Source of the DNA: Gammaproteobacteria bacterium
Lineage (GTDB): Bacteria; Pseudomonadota; Gammaproteobacteria; Xanthomonadales; SZUA-36
DNA: 49,609 bases
Direction: 5' to 3'
Assembly: GCA_030428105.1 (NCBI GenBank)
Contig: JAUIBE010000019.1
Span: forward strand, 1 to 49,609
Shown: in pieces, positions 18,393 through 26,104 of the stretch
How positions within the stretch are numbered: the stretch's first letter is position 1
Layout: each line of letters starts with the position of its first letter
The notes under the pieces: model-generated
The model's input: the letters and a program-made list of their open reading frames with translations, nothing else
What the model was told of the DNA's origin: nothing
Database searches by the model: none
Position numbers and translations under genes: made by a program

Positions 18393-19465
18393 GCGCCCAA
18401 GCCGCGGCGCCCACCAGTGCGCCGCGCGTGATTGCGGTCGCGGTCAGTGTGCTGGCGGTGCTGGCCGTCCTCTACACCCTGCATACCGCGCGGGTTGTGT
18501 TTATTCCCTTTGCCATTGCCATGCTGATTCACCTGCTGCTCTCACCGCTGGTGAGGCGGTTGAAGAATATCGGCATCCCCTGCGCGCTGAGTTCTGGCGC
18601 GATCCTTATTGCGCTGCTTGCCGGGCTGGTGTTTGCCGCCAATGCGTTGGTCGATCCGGCGCGCGAATGGCTCGGCAGTGCGCCCACCAGCCTGCGCCAG
18701 TTGGCGCTTGAATTTGAAGACGTGAAGCGTCCTTTCCAGGAAGTGAAGGAACTGGGTGAGGAAGTGGGCGAGATCACCAAGCTGGACTCTGACAGTACGA
18801 AAAAGACGCCAGAAGTTCAGATCAAGGAATCCAACGGCCTGGACCGGTTCGTGGAACAGATCCCGCAGTTCATTGCCTCGGTGACGGTGACATTCCTGCT
18901 GGCATTCTTCCTGATGTCCAGCGGCGACCGGATGGGCAAGCGGGTGGTGGCCTTTGGCAGGTCATGGCGCGCCAAATCGCGCATTATTCGCGTCTGCCGC
19001 GGCATGCAGGATGGCGTGTCGCGCCACTTGCGCACCATTACCCTGATTAACGTGGGCCTTGGCCTTGCAGTCGGCGTGGTGCTGTACGCGCTGGATGTGC
19101 CCAATCCAGAACTGTGGGGCACCATGGTGGCAGTGTTTAATTTCGCGCCTTACGTCGGCGCCATCGTCAGCGCGGTGGTATTGACGGTCGTCGGCGTAAC
19201 TTCCGCCGACACCATGACAGCCGCGCTGATGGTGCCGGGCGCATTCGTTCTGCTCACCACCCTGGAGGGTGCGGTGATTACGCCGCTGATCCTGGGCCGC
19301 AGGTTGAACCTGAGCCCGCTGGTGGTGTTTCTCTCGGTGGTGTTCTGGGGCTGGCTGTGGGGCATTCCCGGCGCATTGATCGCCGTGCCCATTGTCTCCA
19401 GCGTGCAAGTGGTGCTGGCCAACCTGCAGAGCACCCGGCCGCTGGCTCGCCTGATGGAAGGCTAG
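18389..19465 (+). CDS. AI-2E family transporter (PerM-like permease)
   Basis: 358 residues from ATG 18389, overlapping the preceding stop. About eight helices; conserved signatures HTARVVFIPFAIAMLIHLLLSPLV near the N-terminus and NLSPLVVFLSVVFWGWLWGIPGALIAVPI near the C-terminus define the TqsA/PerM family. A charged soluble segment (about residues 110-160) lies between helix pairs. Some members export AI-2 or act as Na+/H+ antiporters; substrate here is unknown. Last gene of the operon starting at 16450; stop overlaps the convergent regulator gene by 4 nt. Confidence 0.88.
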   Translation: MSAQAAAPTSAPRVIAVAVSVLAVLAVLYTLHTARVVFIPFAIAMLIHLLLSPLVRRLKNIGIPCALSSGAILIALLAGLVFAANALVDPAREWLGSAPTSLRQLALEFEDVKRPFQEVKELGEEVGEITKLDSDSTKKTPEVQIKESNGLDRFVEQIPQFIASVTVTFLLAFFLMSSGDRMGKRVVAFGRSWRAKSRIIRVCRGMQDGVSRHLRTITLINVGLGLAVGVVLYALDVPNPELWGTMVAVFNFAPYVGAIVSAVVLTVVGVTSADTMTAALMVPGAFVLLTTLEGAVITPLILGRRLNLSPLVVFLSVVFWGWLWGIPGALIAVPIVSSVQVVLANLQSTRPLARLMEG

Positions 19466-20775
19466 CTCTCGGATTCTTCCTCTTCGTACTCCGCCAGGCG
19501 GTTGTACAACGTTTTCAGGCTGATCCCCAGGGCTTCCGCCGCCTGGGTCTTGTTGCCATCGAAGTGATTGAGGGTCTTTTCGATGAGGGCGCGTTCCACC
19601 TGGCGAATCGACATGCCTGGGTGGAAGTCTTCCTTGTTGGCGCCCAGGTCCATGGTGCGCCCAAAGGTATCCGGCACCTCGGTGATCACATCATTGCCAC
19701 GGTTGAGAATGGCCATGCGCAGCATGGTGTGCTTCAGCTCGCGCACATTGCCTGGCCAGTGGTAGCGCTCCAGGGTTTTGAGCACCTCGGGGTCGAGTTC
19801 CACCGGTGCGTTGTGCGCGTGGGCGTACTCTTCCAGGAAATGGCGCGCCAAGCGCTCGACGTCGCCCTGGCGCTCGCGCAGGGGCGGCACCTCGATGGGT
19901 AACACCATCAGGCGGAAATACAGGTCTTCGCGGAAATCGCCTGCCTTGACCTGCTCTTCAAGCTTGCGGTTGGTGGCGGCTACGATCTTGGCGTTGATCG
20001 GGATCTCGCGCTCCCCGCCTACCGGGATAATGGTCTTGTTCTCCAGTACGCGCAGCAGCGCCACCTGGTGATCCAGCGGCAGTTCACCCACCTCATCGAG
20101 GAACACCGTGCCGTTCTGGGCGCGGGCGAATACGCCTTTGCGCTTGTCGGTGGCGCCGGTAAAGCTGCCTTTCTCATGGCCAAACAGCTCTGAAGAAATC
20201 AGTTCCTTGGGGATGGCGCCGCAGTTGAGCGGCACGAATGGTCCACCGCTGGCGCGCAGCTCGTGGATCTGGCGGGCAATCAGGTCTTTACCGGTGCCGC
20301 TTTCGCCAACCACCAGCACCGGTTCATCGGTGGGGCCGAAATCCGCCACGCGCTGCAGCAGTTCGCGCACCGCGGGGGAGTCGCCGACAAAGTTCACCGG
20401 CCCGCTGGAGGACTTCTTCTTCGACTGGCCTTCGTCCGCCTCGGCATCCGCGATGCACGCCAGCAGTTGTTTTTTGTCCAGCGGCTTGACCAGGTAATCG
20501 ATGACCCGGCCGCGGACCGCGCTGATGGCGGTCTTCACCGATGGGTGGCCGGTGATGATGATGGCCTTCGGGCCGTTCTTGCTGATTAGCTCCAGTCCGC
20601 TGCCATCCGGCAGGGACAGGTCTACGAACAGCAGGCTGTACGATTTGCGGGCCAGGCGAGTCTTGGCTTCCTCGGCGCTTGCCGCAGTGTCGACCACATG
20701 ACCCTCGGACTCCAACAGCTTTTGCATGGCGGAGCTGAAGTCGGCATCGTCATCAACCAGTAGAATGGGCCCCAT
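19462..20775 (-). CDS. NtrC-family sigma-54-dependent response regulator
   Basis: 437 residues. Receiver domain (about 1-115) with acidic pocket LVDDDA and phospho-acceptor Asp in LLFVDLSLPDGSG; AAA+ domain (about 130-370) with Walker A GESGTGKD, Walker B VFLDEVGELP and arginine finger region; C-terminal Fis-type helix-turn-helix (NKTQAAEALGISLKTLYNRL). The sigma-54 contact loop reads GSFTGA instead of GAFTGA. Family knowledge: phosphorylation by a partner kinase drives hexamer assembly and ATP-dependent opening of sigma-54 promoters. The divergent kinase at 20888 is the obvious partner, and the five sigma-54-type promoters in this window are candidate targets. Confidence 0.95.
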   Translation of the reverse strand: MGPILLVDDDADFSSAMQKLLESEGHVVDTAASAEEAKTRLARKSYSLLFVDLSLPDGSGLELISKNGPKAIIITGHPSVKTAISAVRGRVIDYLVKPLDKKQLLACIADAEADEGQSKKKSSSGPVNFVGDSPAVRELLQRVADFGPTDEPVLVVGESGTGKDLIARQIHELRASGGPFVPLNCGAIPKELISSELFGHEKGSFTGATDKRKGVFARAQNGTVFLDEVGELPLDHQVALLRVLENKTIIPVGGEREIPINAKIVAATNRKLEEQVKAGDFREDLYFRLMVLPIEVPPLRERQGDVERLARHFLEEYAHAHNAPVELDPEVLKTLERYHWPGNVRELKHTMLRMAILNRGNDVITEVPDTFGRTMDLGANKEDFHPGMSIRQVERALIEKTLNHFDGNKTQAAEALGISLKTLYNRLAEYEEEESES

Positions 20776-20887
20776 CGATGGCTATATCCTTGGCTATCAG
20801 GCGCTTTGCGCCCGGGTGTTTACGGGAGAATTCCTCAAGCCATGCATTATATCGACTGCAGCAATTTCGGGGCAGGAAACTCGACTT
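20776..20887. promoter_or_regulatory. Divergent promoter region of the two-component pair
   Basis: The 112-nt gap contains TATAAT on the minus strand (20851-20846), placing a possible regulator transcript start near 20839, about 64 nt before the start codon. No convincing -35 box and no TGGCA-N-TGCAT site is seen, so expression of the pair itself looks sigma-70 dependent. Confidence 0.3.
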
Positions 20888-22495
20888 ATGGTTAAGCGCT
20901 TCCTGCTGGCGCTGCTGGCCGCGGCCGTGGTGGTGATTGCCACCATCGTGATCTGGCAGGGGCTGCGAGACAATGAGCAGTCGCAGGCGGCGCGAATTGC
21001 CGAGGGCGAGTCCTACGCCTCGCGAAGCCGGCTGGTGCGCAGCGTGGACACCATGGTCCGGGCGCTGCGCGATGTGCAGATCTACTGGTCGGCGTTTGGA
21101 AACCTGCCGCGTGACCAGTGGGCCGATGACGCCAGCATTGAGCTGTCACACTTCGAGGGCGTCGAGCTGATTCTCTGGTCCGAGCCCAACCAGTCGCTCC
21201 GCTTCGTGCGCAATGCGGCCAACCCGGTGTTTGACTACCGCCCCAGCGACCGCGAATGGTCGCTGCACTCCGCCTTGCTGGAGAAGGCCGATTCGCTCGA
21301 CCGTGACCGTATGATGGGGCCGTATACCACCGCCGCCGGTCAGGTGCAGTTGGAGGTATACCTGGTGCCCGATGGCGACGGCGTCGATGGCACGCTGGTT
21401 GCCATCGTCGATACACGCAAAGCGCTGGCCCACCTGTTGGAAGAGGATTCACCCGGCTTTGCCATCACCGTGAAGGCCAGGGACACCGTCATCTACCAGC
21501 GCGGCGAGCCGGCTCACGGGATTCCTGCCGACTGGACACGCTCCGGCAAGATCGAGACGCCGCTCGGCAACGTGTGGGAAGTGACCCATACCCCAACCGC
21601 TGAATTGGCCAGAACCATGCACACGCCGGCCATTGACGCGGTGCTTTACTCGGGCATTGCCATCGCCGCCCTGATTGGGCTGCTGCTGTTGGAAACCGGC
21701 CGCGCCAGCGATCGGGCGCGGGTGGCTACCCGCGCGCAGATGGAACTTGGCGTGCTGAACCGCGAACTGGAAGCCCAGGTGGCCGAGCGCACGCGCGACC
21801 TGGAAGAACGCTCGCGCGACCTGGTGACCATCGCCGATTCGGTGGGCCACGACTTGCGCAACCCGCTCAATTCCATTTCCACCAATATCCAGTTGCTGGA
21901 ACAGCAGTTCCAGGAAAACCTGGGCAAGGATGGTCTTGAGATCGCCCAGAAGCTGTACTCCGGCGTCGGCCAAATGACCGAGATCCTTGATCGCCTGCTC
22001 AGCCTCTCCACCGTTTCCAACGTGGAATTCCAGCGTGAACTGCTGGACATGAAAGAGATGATGGAGGAGATCAACGAGGAGTTGGGTATTGCCGAAATCG
22101 GTACCCCGGTGGACTTCTTTGCCGAGAATGTCCCCGACGCCATGGGCGAACCGGTGATGGTGCAAACCCTGCTGTTCAACCTGCTGAGTAATGCCTACAA
22201 GTATTCACGCAGCAAGCCGGATCGAAAGATCATTTTCGGTTTCCAGCAAACCGAACATGGGCCCGCCTGGTTCGTCCAGGACAATGGGGTGGGCTTTGAT
22301 GAAGCGTTTTCGGAGCGGATGTTCTCTGCCTTCGAACGCCTCCAGGACAACGGTGAATCCGATGGCCTGGGGCTGGGGCTGGATATCGCCAACCGCGTGG
22401 TGCGGCGCCATGATGGGCGCATCTGGGCCGAGGGCAAGCCGGGTGTGGGTGCGACTTTTTACTTCACCCTCGGCGAGGAAGGCTTCGTCGGCTAG
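20888..22495 (+). CDS. Sensor histidine kinase
   Basis: 535 residues from ATG 20888 (GGCAGGA ribosome site); the frame is open further upstream without conservation. Topology: helix 1 (about 4-24), a large periplasmic sensor region of about 230 residues with no family I can name, helix 2 (YSGIAIAALIGLLLLE), a coiled coil, then HisKA with VGHDLRNPLNSIS (phospho-His) and HATPase with NLLSNAYKYS, DNGVGFD and GLGLGLDIANRVV. Expected to phosphorylate the divergently encoded NtrC-type regulator. The stop overlaps by 4 nt the convergent PA2778-type gene. Confidence 0.92.
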   Translation: MVKRFLLALLAAAVVVIATIVIWQGLRDNEQSQAARIAEGESYASRSRLVRSVDTMVRALRDVQIYWSAFGNLPRDQWADDASIELSHFEGVELILWSEPNQSLRFVRNAANPVFDYRPSDREWSLHSALLEKADSLDRDRMMGPYTTAAGQVQLEVYLVPDGDGVDGTLVAIVDTRKALAHLLEEDSPGFAITVKARDTVIYQRGEPAHGIPADWTRSGKIETPLGNVWEVTHTPTAELARTMHTPAIDAVLYSGIAIAALIGLLLLETGRASDRARVATRAQMELGVLNRELEAQVAERTRDLEERSRDLVTIADSVGHDLRNPLNSISTNIQLLEQQFQENLGKDGLEIAQKLYSGVGQMTEILDRLLSLSTVSNVEFQRELLDMKEMMEEINEELGIAEIGTPVDFFAENVPDAMGEPVMVQTLLFNLLSNAYKYSRSKPDRKIIFGFQQTEHGPAWFVQDNGVGFDEAFSERMFSAFERLQDNGESDGLGLGLDIANRVVRRHDGRIWAEGKPGVGATFYFTLGEEGFVG

Positions 22496-23535
22496 CCGCT
22501 GGGCTGCCTCGATAACACCTGGCAGGGGTTGCCGTCGGTGCCAGCTCCTGCAGGGCGGGCCTTCAGTTCAACCAGGGTCTGTTGCAGTTGTTCCTTCCAC
22601 GGCGAAGCATCGTCCAGTTGGGAAAGGAAGCTGGCCAGCCTGAGGCCTGCAGCTTGCGGGCATCCTGCCGCTGCAGTGGCTTCTGCCAGGTTGTTTTCCA
22701 GTACCGCGTCGTCCGGGTTCAGTTCTAGCCCTGCGGCGTAGTGGTGCACGGCGCTTTCAAAATCTCCCTGCTGGTAAGCCAGATTGCCCAGCGCCACCTG
22801 CGGGCGATGGTCTTGTGGCCAGCGGTTGGCCGCAGCTTCCCACGCTCGCTGCGCGCTTTCGGGGTCGGCCACCTCGGCAAAAGATGCAGCCGCCTGGTAG
22901 TAAACAAGCGGTTCGGGCGTAGCGGGCAACTCGCCCGGCTTGAGGGCGACCATGGCCCAGCGATCGGCCCAGTTCCAGGTGCGCAAGAATGTTCGTGCGC
23001 GCACCCGCTTTTGAGCCTCGGTGCCGCTGTTGAGGATCACCCGGTTGGCATCCGGTTCCATGCCAACCAGTACGGCGTAATGCCAGACCGGAAAGGTCGG
23101 GGTGCGCAGGTTCTGCAATACCAGCACGGGCCGGCCCGCCTCCAGTTCGCCCGCCAAAGCTTCCAGTTCGCCTTCAACGGGGTAGGGCAGAAGCCCGGCG
23201 CGGCGTGCAGCGGCCATCAGCTCAACCTGCAGACTGCCCTGCCGTTCGGGCAGGAACACCTGTGGCGACAGCTTGTCCGGGTTGGTGTCGACCCCGGCGC
23301 TTCCCAACACCCCGGCCAGGGCGGCGGGGCCACACTGGTACTCGGTTTGTGGGTAGAACGGCACCTCGTCGAGCACAATCGGCTCAGGTCTCGCGGCAGC
23401 CTGCTCAAGATCCGCCTTCGGCATGACCGAGCAGCCGGAAAAGACAAAGCAGGCAACAACCAGCGGCGCGATGCGTTTGAGCCACCCACCGCTGGTTGCG
23501 CCCGTCTGCCGGGTCATGGCCGATGACGGCGTCAT
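22492..23535 (-). CDS. PA2778-family C39-like cysteine peptidase with TPR
   Basis: 347 residues. Lipoprotein signal (VVACFVFSGCSV), then a papain/C39-like peptidase domain with Cys in YQCGPAALAGVLG and His in PVWHYAVLVGM, followed by TPR repeats (LGNLAYQQGDFESAVHHYAAGLELNP). This matches the PA2778 family, which is encoded next to PA2779 proteins as here (3 nt gap). Function unknown; the peptidase fold may be proteolytic or a peptide-processing relic. An alternative start at 23517 would give MTRQTGATSGG. Confidence 0.88.
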   Translation of the reverse strand: MTPSSAMTRQTGATSGGWLKRIAPLVVACFVFSGCSVMPKADLEQAAARPEPIVLDEVPFYPQTEYQCGPAALAGVLGSAGVDTNPDKLSPQVFLPERQGSLQVELMAAARRAGLLPYPVEGELEALAGELEAGRPVLVLQNLRTPTFPVWHYAVLVGMEPDANRVILNSGTEAQKRVRARTFLRTWNWADRWAMVALKPGELPATPEPLVYYQAAASFAEVADPESAQRAWEAAANRWPQDHRPQVALGNLAYQQGDFESAVHHYAAGLELNPDDAVLENNLAEATAAAGCPQAAGLRLASFLSQLDDASPWKEQLQQTLVELKARPAGAGTDGNPCQVLSRQPSG

Positions 23536-23538
23536 GGA

Positions 23539-23910
23539 TCAAGCCTTGGTGAAGATGTTGGTGACACCGACCAGCTCAAGGATGATCAGGACCACGAACA
23601 CCACGCCAACCAGGGCGAAAAAGTCGCCACCGGCAGGCAGCGAATCGATTTGCTGCTCGAGCATGACCAGCTCTTCATCGCTGAGCGAGTCCACCCGCTG
23701 CTGCGCCTCGATCGGGTCGACGCCCAGCCTGGTCATTGCCTGCTGGACATCATCGCGGGCCAATTCGGCCTGCAGGTGATCGACACGCGACTGGCGCGTT
23801 TCCATCGAGATCATGTCATTGGTGTCGATAATGGCGGCGGCTGCTGTAGATACCAGGCCACCCCAAACCAACATTCCTGACAGTACGATTGCAAAAGTTT
23901 TCTTAAACAT
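23539..23910 (-). CDS. PA2779-family protein
   Basis: 123 residues from ATG 23910 with GAGGAGCT ribosome site. Signal or first helix (KTFAIVLSGMLVWGGL), a charged central helix region (TRQSRVDHLQAELARDDVQQ … RLGVDPIEAQQRVDSLSDEEL) and a C-terminal helix (FFALVGVVFVVLIILELVGV), matching the PA2779 family that accompanies PA2778 peptidases. The charged core between two membrane segments may be the peptidase's substrate or partner; this is inference. Preceded by a sigma-54-type promoter. Confidence 0.88.
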   Translation of the reverse strand: MFKKTFAIVLSGMLVWGGLVSTAAAAIIDTNDMISMETRQSRVDHLQAELARDDVQQAMTRLGVDPIEAQQRVDSLSDEELVMLEQQIDSLPAGGDFFALVGVVFVVLIILELVGVTNIFTKA

Positions 23911-23954
23911 TGCTAGCTCCTCTGCTGTTAAAGGCATGGTTGCCTGGAACAGTT

Positions 23955-23971
23955 ATGCAGCTTGCGTGCCA
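23955..23971 (-). promoter_or_regulatory. Predicted sigma-54 promoter for PA2779-PA2778
   Basis: Minus-strand TGGCACGCAAGCTGCAT has GG-N10-GC spacing, a full TGGCACG box and TGCAT. Transcription would begin near 23944, about 34 nt before the PA2779 start codon. Further upstream, GTAAA-AAA-TTTAC (24065-24077) is a possible activator half-site pair overlapping the 3' end of the response-regulator gene. Confidence 0.78.
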
Positions 23972-24073
23972 ACCCTGGGCAAGTTTTAAGTTGTTGAAAA
24001 ACAGGAATAATTAAATGAGTGGCTGGCGGCCCGGGCTGGCCGCTTTGAAAGGAATGCGCGGTGTGTAAAAAAT

Positions 24074-24454
24074 TTACTGCAGCGATTCGATCAGGTTGGC
24101 CAACTCGGAAAGGGAAACCGGCTTGCGCCGGAACGCGGCCACGCGAACCTGCGACTGGCGGGCCTTGAGGCGGGCGCGTGAGAGTTGCTGGCCGGTTACC
24201 AGCACCACCGGTACATCCTGGCTGGATTGCACCTCGCGTGCGACGTCCACGCCGTCGTCCTGGTCTTCCAGTTGCCAGTCGCACACCAGGACATCGGGCG
24301 AAGTTTCTTCGGCCAGTTCAAGCGCACGCCTGGCATTCCTGGCCAGATTGACCTTGTGGCCCCTGAACTCCAGGAAACGCTGCATGGCGGCACCCGCTTC
24401 TGGCTCGTCTTCGACTACCAGTATTCGCTTCCGCTGCGTCATTTCGAAACCCAT
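24074..24454 (-). CDS. Single-domain response regulator
   Basis: 126 residues, only a CheY-like receiver: acidic pocket VVEDEP, phospho-acceptor Asp in VLVCDWQLEDQDDG, conserved Thr/Gly in VVLVTGQQ and Lys in AFRRKPVSL. No output domain. An alternative ATG at 24442 gives MTQRKRILVVEDEP; neither start has a clear ribosome site. It may modulate the nearby kinase (20888-22495) or act as a phosphate shuttle; its partner is unknown. Confidence 0.85.
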   Translation of the reverse strand: MGFEMTQRKRILVVEDEPEAGAAMQRFLEFRGHKVNLARNARRALELAEETSPDVLVCDWQLEDQDDGVDVAREVQSSQDVPVVLVTGQQLSRARLKARQSQVRVAAFRRKPVSLSELANLIESLQ

Positions 24455-24467
24455 TATAAAAAATCTG

Positions 24468-24496
24468 AAAAAAAATGCCGGCCCTCGCGGGCCGGC
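24468..24496 (-). terminator. Rho-independent terminator of the DUF4398-OmpA operon
   Basis: On the minus strand GCCGGCCC-GCGA-GGGCCGGC forms a perfect 8-bp stem (24496-24477) with a tetraloop, followed by A and eight T residues. A textbook intrinsic terminator located 24 nt after the OmpA-like gene stop. Confidence 0.93.
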
Positions 24497-24519
24497 TGTC
24501 TCAAGTGCAGGGCGCGAGA

Positions 24520-25476
24520 CTAATCGTTGGATGCGGTTCGAATGGCCGCCGACGGGAAGCTGCCCTCGTTGTCAGAAACGATGACCTCTACCCGGCGGTT
24601 CTCCTGCCGGCCTGCAGAAGTGTCGTTGCTTGCCAGCGGGAAGCTTTCGCCCAGGGCTTTGACATCCAGGCGTTCGGCTGGAATTCCGCGGTCGAGCAGC
24701 GCCACGCGCACGGCGTTGGCGCGGTCACGCGACAGGCTGATGTTGTAGCTGTCGGTGCCACGCGAATCCGTATGGCCTTCAATCAGCAGCCGGCGATCGG
24801 GATACTCGCGCAGGAATTCGGCCAGCTGGTCCAGGGTTGAATCGGCGCCCGGCTTGAGTACCGACTTGTCGGTATCAAACAGGATGTCGCCCAGGGTCAG
24901 CACGTAACCGCGATTGGTTTTCTGCGCCTCCATTTCGAGCAGGGCGGCCTGCAGGCGTTCCTTTTCTGCAATCGCCTCGGCCGCGCGCTGTTCGGCCAGC
25001 TCGGCCTCGCGGGCGCGTTGCTCCGCGCGGGCGGCATTGGCCTCGGCAATCAGCGCAGCCTGCTGTGCTTCACGCTCCTGCGCCCTGGCCATGCGGATGG
25101 CTTCATCGGCTTCCGCTTCGCGTGCCATCAGCAGCACACGGTTGCGCTCGGCTTCTGAGCTCTCAATTTGCTCGCGCGTGTTGGCCTCGGCAATACGCTC
25201 GTGGGCGATCTCGGCATGGCGCTGGGCCTTGTAGGCGTAGTGCCAGATGTCGTCATAGTCGCCGTTGTTGGCGTACAGGTATTCGGCCGCGTCGAGCGCC
25301 TCGTTGGCGTCCTCGATTTCATCGCCGGCCACCTGCTGTGCATCGGGGTGAGCGGATACTTCGCGGACTGTTTCACGCGCATCTTCAAGCATGTCGATGC
25401 GTTCCGGGGTTGAGCTGCATGCGGCCAGCGTCAGCGCGGCTGCAACAGCCAGTAGGGGTGCGATTCTCGGATACAT
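24520..25476 (-). CDS. OmpA-family lipoprotein with N-terminal DUF4398 domain
   Basis: 318 residues. Lipoprotein signal (AAALTLAACSST, Cys about 20), a helical DUF4398-like region, a long Glu/Ala/Arg-rich coiled coil (about 100-190), and a C-terminal OmpA peptidoglycan-binding domain with YVLTLGDILFDTDKSVLKP, RRLLIEGHTDSRGTDSYN and NRRVEVIVSD. Predicted to tie the outer membrane to peptidoglycan across a spacer. AAGGAG ribosome site; 29 nt after the upstream DUF4398 gene, forming one operon. Confidence 0.92.
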   Translation of the reverse strand: MYPRIAPLLAVAAALTLAACSSTPERIDMLEDARETVREVSAHPDAQQVAGDEIEDANEALDAAEYLYANNGDYDDIWHYAYKAQRHAEIAHERIAEANTREQIESSEAERNRVLLMAREAEADEAIRMARAQEREAQQAALIAEANAARAEQRAREAELAEQRAAEAIAEKERLQAALLEMEAQKTNRGYVLTLGDILFDTDKSVLKPGADSTLDQLAEFLREYPDRRLLIEGHTDSRGTDSYNISLSRDRANAVRVALLDRGIPAERLDVKALGESFPLASNDTSAGRQENRRVEVIVSDNEGSFPSAAIRTASND

Positions 25477-25505
25477 AATGAATCTCCTTGATTTGGCCTT
25501 GGCCT

Positions 25506-25886
25506 TTAGCTGGCCTGGTTACGGACAATTTCGCGGCGCAGGGTTTCGATGCTCTGCTGCAACTCTTCCAGGGCCGCGGCGGCCTTCAGGTGATTGGTTT
25601 CGGCAACCGCCAGGCGGGCGTCCAGTTCGGCGCGCTCGGCCAGTTTCAACGCCAGTTCGTAGTCACGTTCTGCAGCGGCGGCTTCCGCCTGCTCAAGCTG
25701 CTTTTGAGCGCGCTCCAGCGCGGCCGGTCCGTACTGCTGAGCGCCCGTTTCCTGGGCTACCTCGATGCTCGACTCGGCACGCGCCATCTGGCGGTCGGGC
25801 CGGTCCGGGTTCGAAGCGCAGGCCACGGTGGTCAGCGCCAGCGCGACGGTTGCTCCTTTCAAAACGGTTGATCCAATGGTGTTCAT
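25506..25886 (-). CDS. DUF4398 domain lipoprotein
   Basis: 126 residues from ATG 25886, chosen for its AGGAGG ribosome site (an upstream in-frame start at 25910 lacks one). Lipoprotein signal (VALALTTVACAS), then a helical hairpin rich in Ala/Glu (ALERAQKQLEQAEAAAAERD, LALKLAERAELDARLAVAET) typical of DUF4398. Often adjacent to OmpA/DUF4398 proteins as here. Function unknown, probably periplasmic or outer membrane. Confidence 0.87.
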   Translation of the reverse strand: MNTIGSTVLKGATVALALTTVACASNPDRPDRQMARAESSIEVAQETGAQQYGPAALERAQKQLEQAEAAAAERDYELALKLAERAELDARLAVAETNHLKAAAALEELQQSIETLRREIVRNQAS

Positions 25887-25943
25887 AAATGCCTCCTGGG
25901 CTTTTCTCACTCACAGGACGGTTCATGGCGTCCACTCGCTTCG

Positions 25944-25960
25944 ATGCATCTTCTGTGCCA
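25944..25960 (-). promoter_or_regulatory. Predicted sigma-54 promoter for DUF4398-OmpA operon
   Basis: Minus-strand TGGCACAGAAGATGCAT, GG-N10-GC, ending TGCAT like the other four sites. Expected start near 25935, a leader of about 50 nt. Confidence 0.75.
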
Positions 25961-26034
25961 AAAGGCGCGAAGCCGCTAACCAGCTTGCTTTCGAGGAGGG
26001 TGAGTGGACCTGGAGGGTCTGGAAAAGGGGCAGG

Positions 26035-26055
26035 TCTTACATGCCGGATGTAAGA
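26035..26055. promoter_or_regulatory. Palindrome TCTTACAT-N5-ATGTAAGA, candidate activator site
   Basis: Perfect 8-bp inverted repeat with 5-nt spacer in the 25887-26104 divergent region, centred about 110 nt upstream of the start predicted from the sigma-54-type site at 25944-25960. Its TTACA...TGTAA core matches the palindrome at 16280-16295, which stands in the same relation to another sigma-54-type promoter. Confidence 0.45.
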
Positions 26056-26104
26056 ACTACGCAGTGGGAACCCGGCGAAAAAGCCCCGCTGATGCACGTA
26101 CAAT

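Noticed and set aside
23944-23960. Plus-strand TGGAACAGTTATGCA as a sigma-54 site
   Set aside because: GG to GC spacing is 9, not 10, and no gene lies downstream on that strand; it overlaps the better minus-strand site.
24026-24043. GCGGCC...GGCCGC inverted repeat as terminator of the receiver gene
   Set aside because: Only a 6-bp stem and no T-run on the minus strand; too weak to call.
24453-24458. Minus-strand TATAAT at the start of the single-domain response regulator
   Set aside because: It overlaps the start codon and has no -35 box; it is probably coincidental coding sequence.
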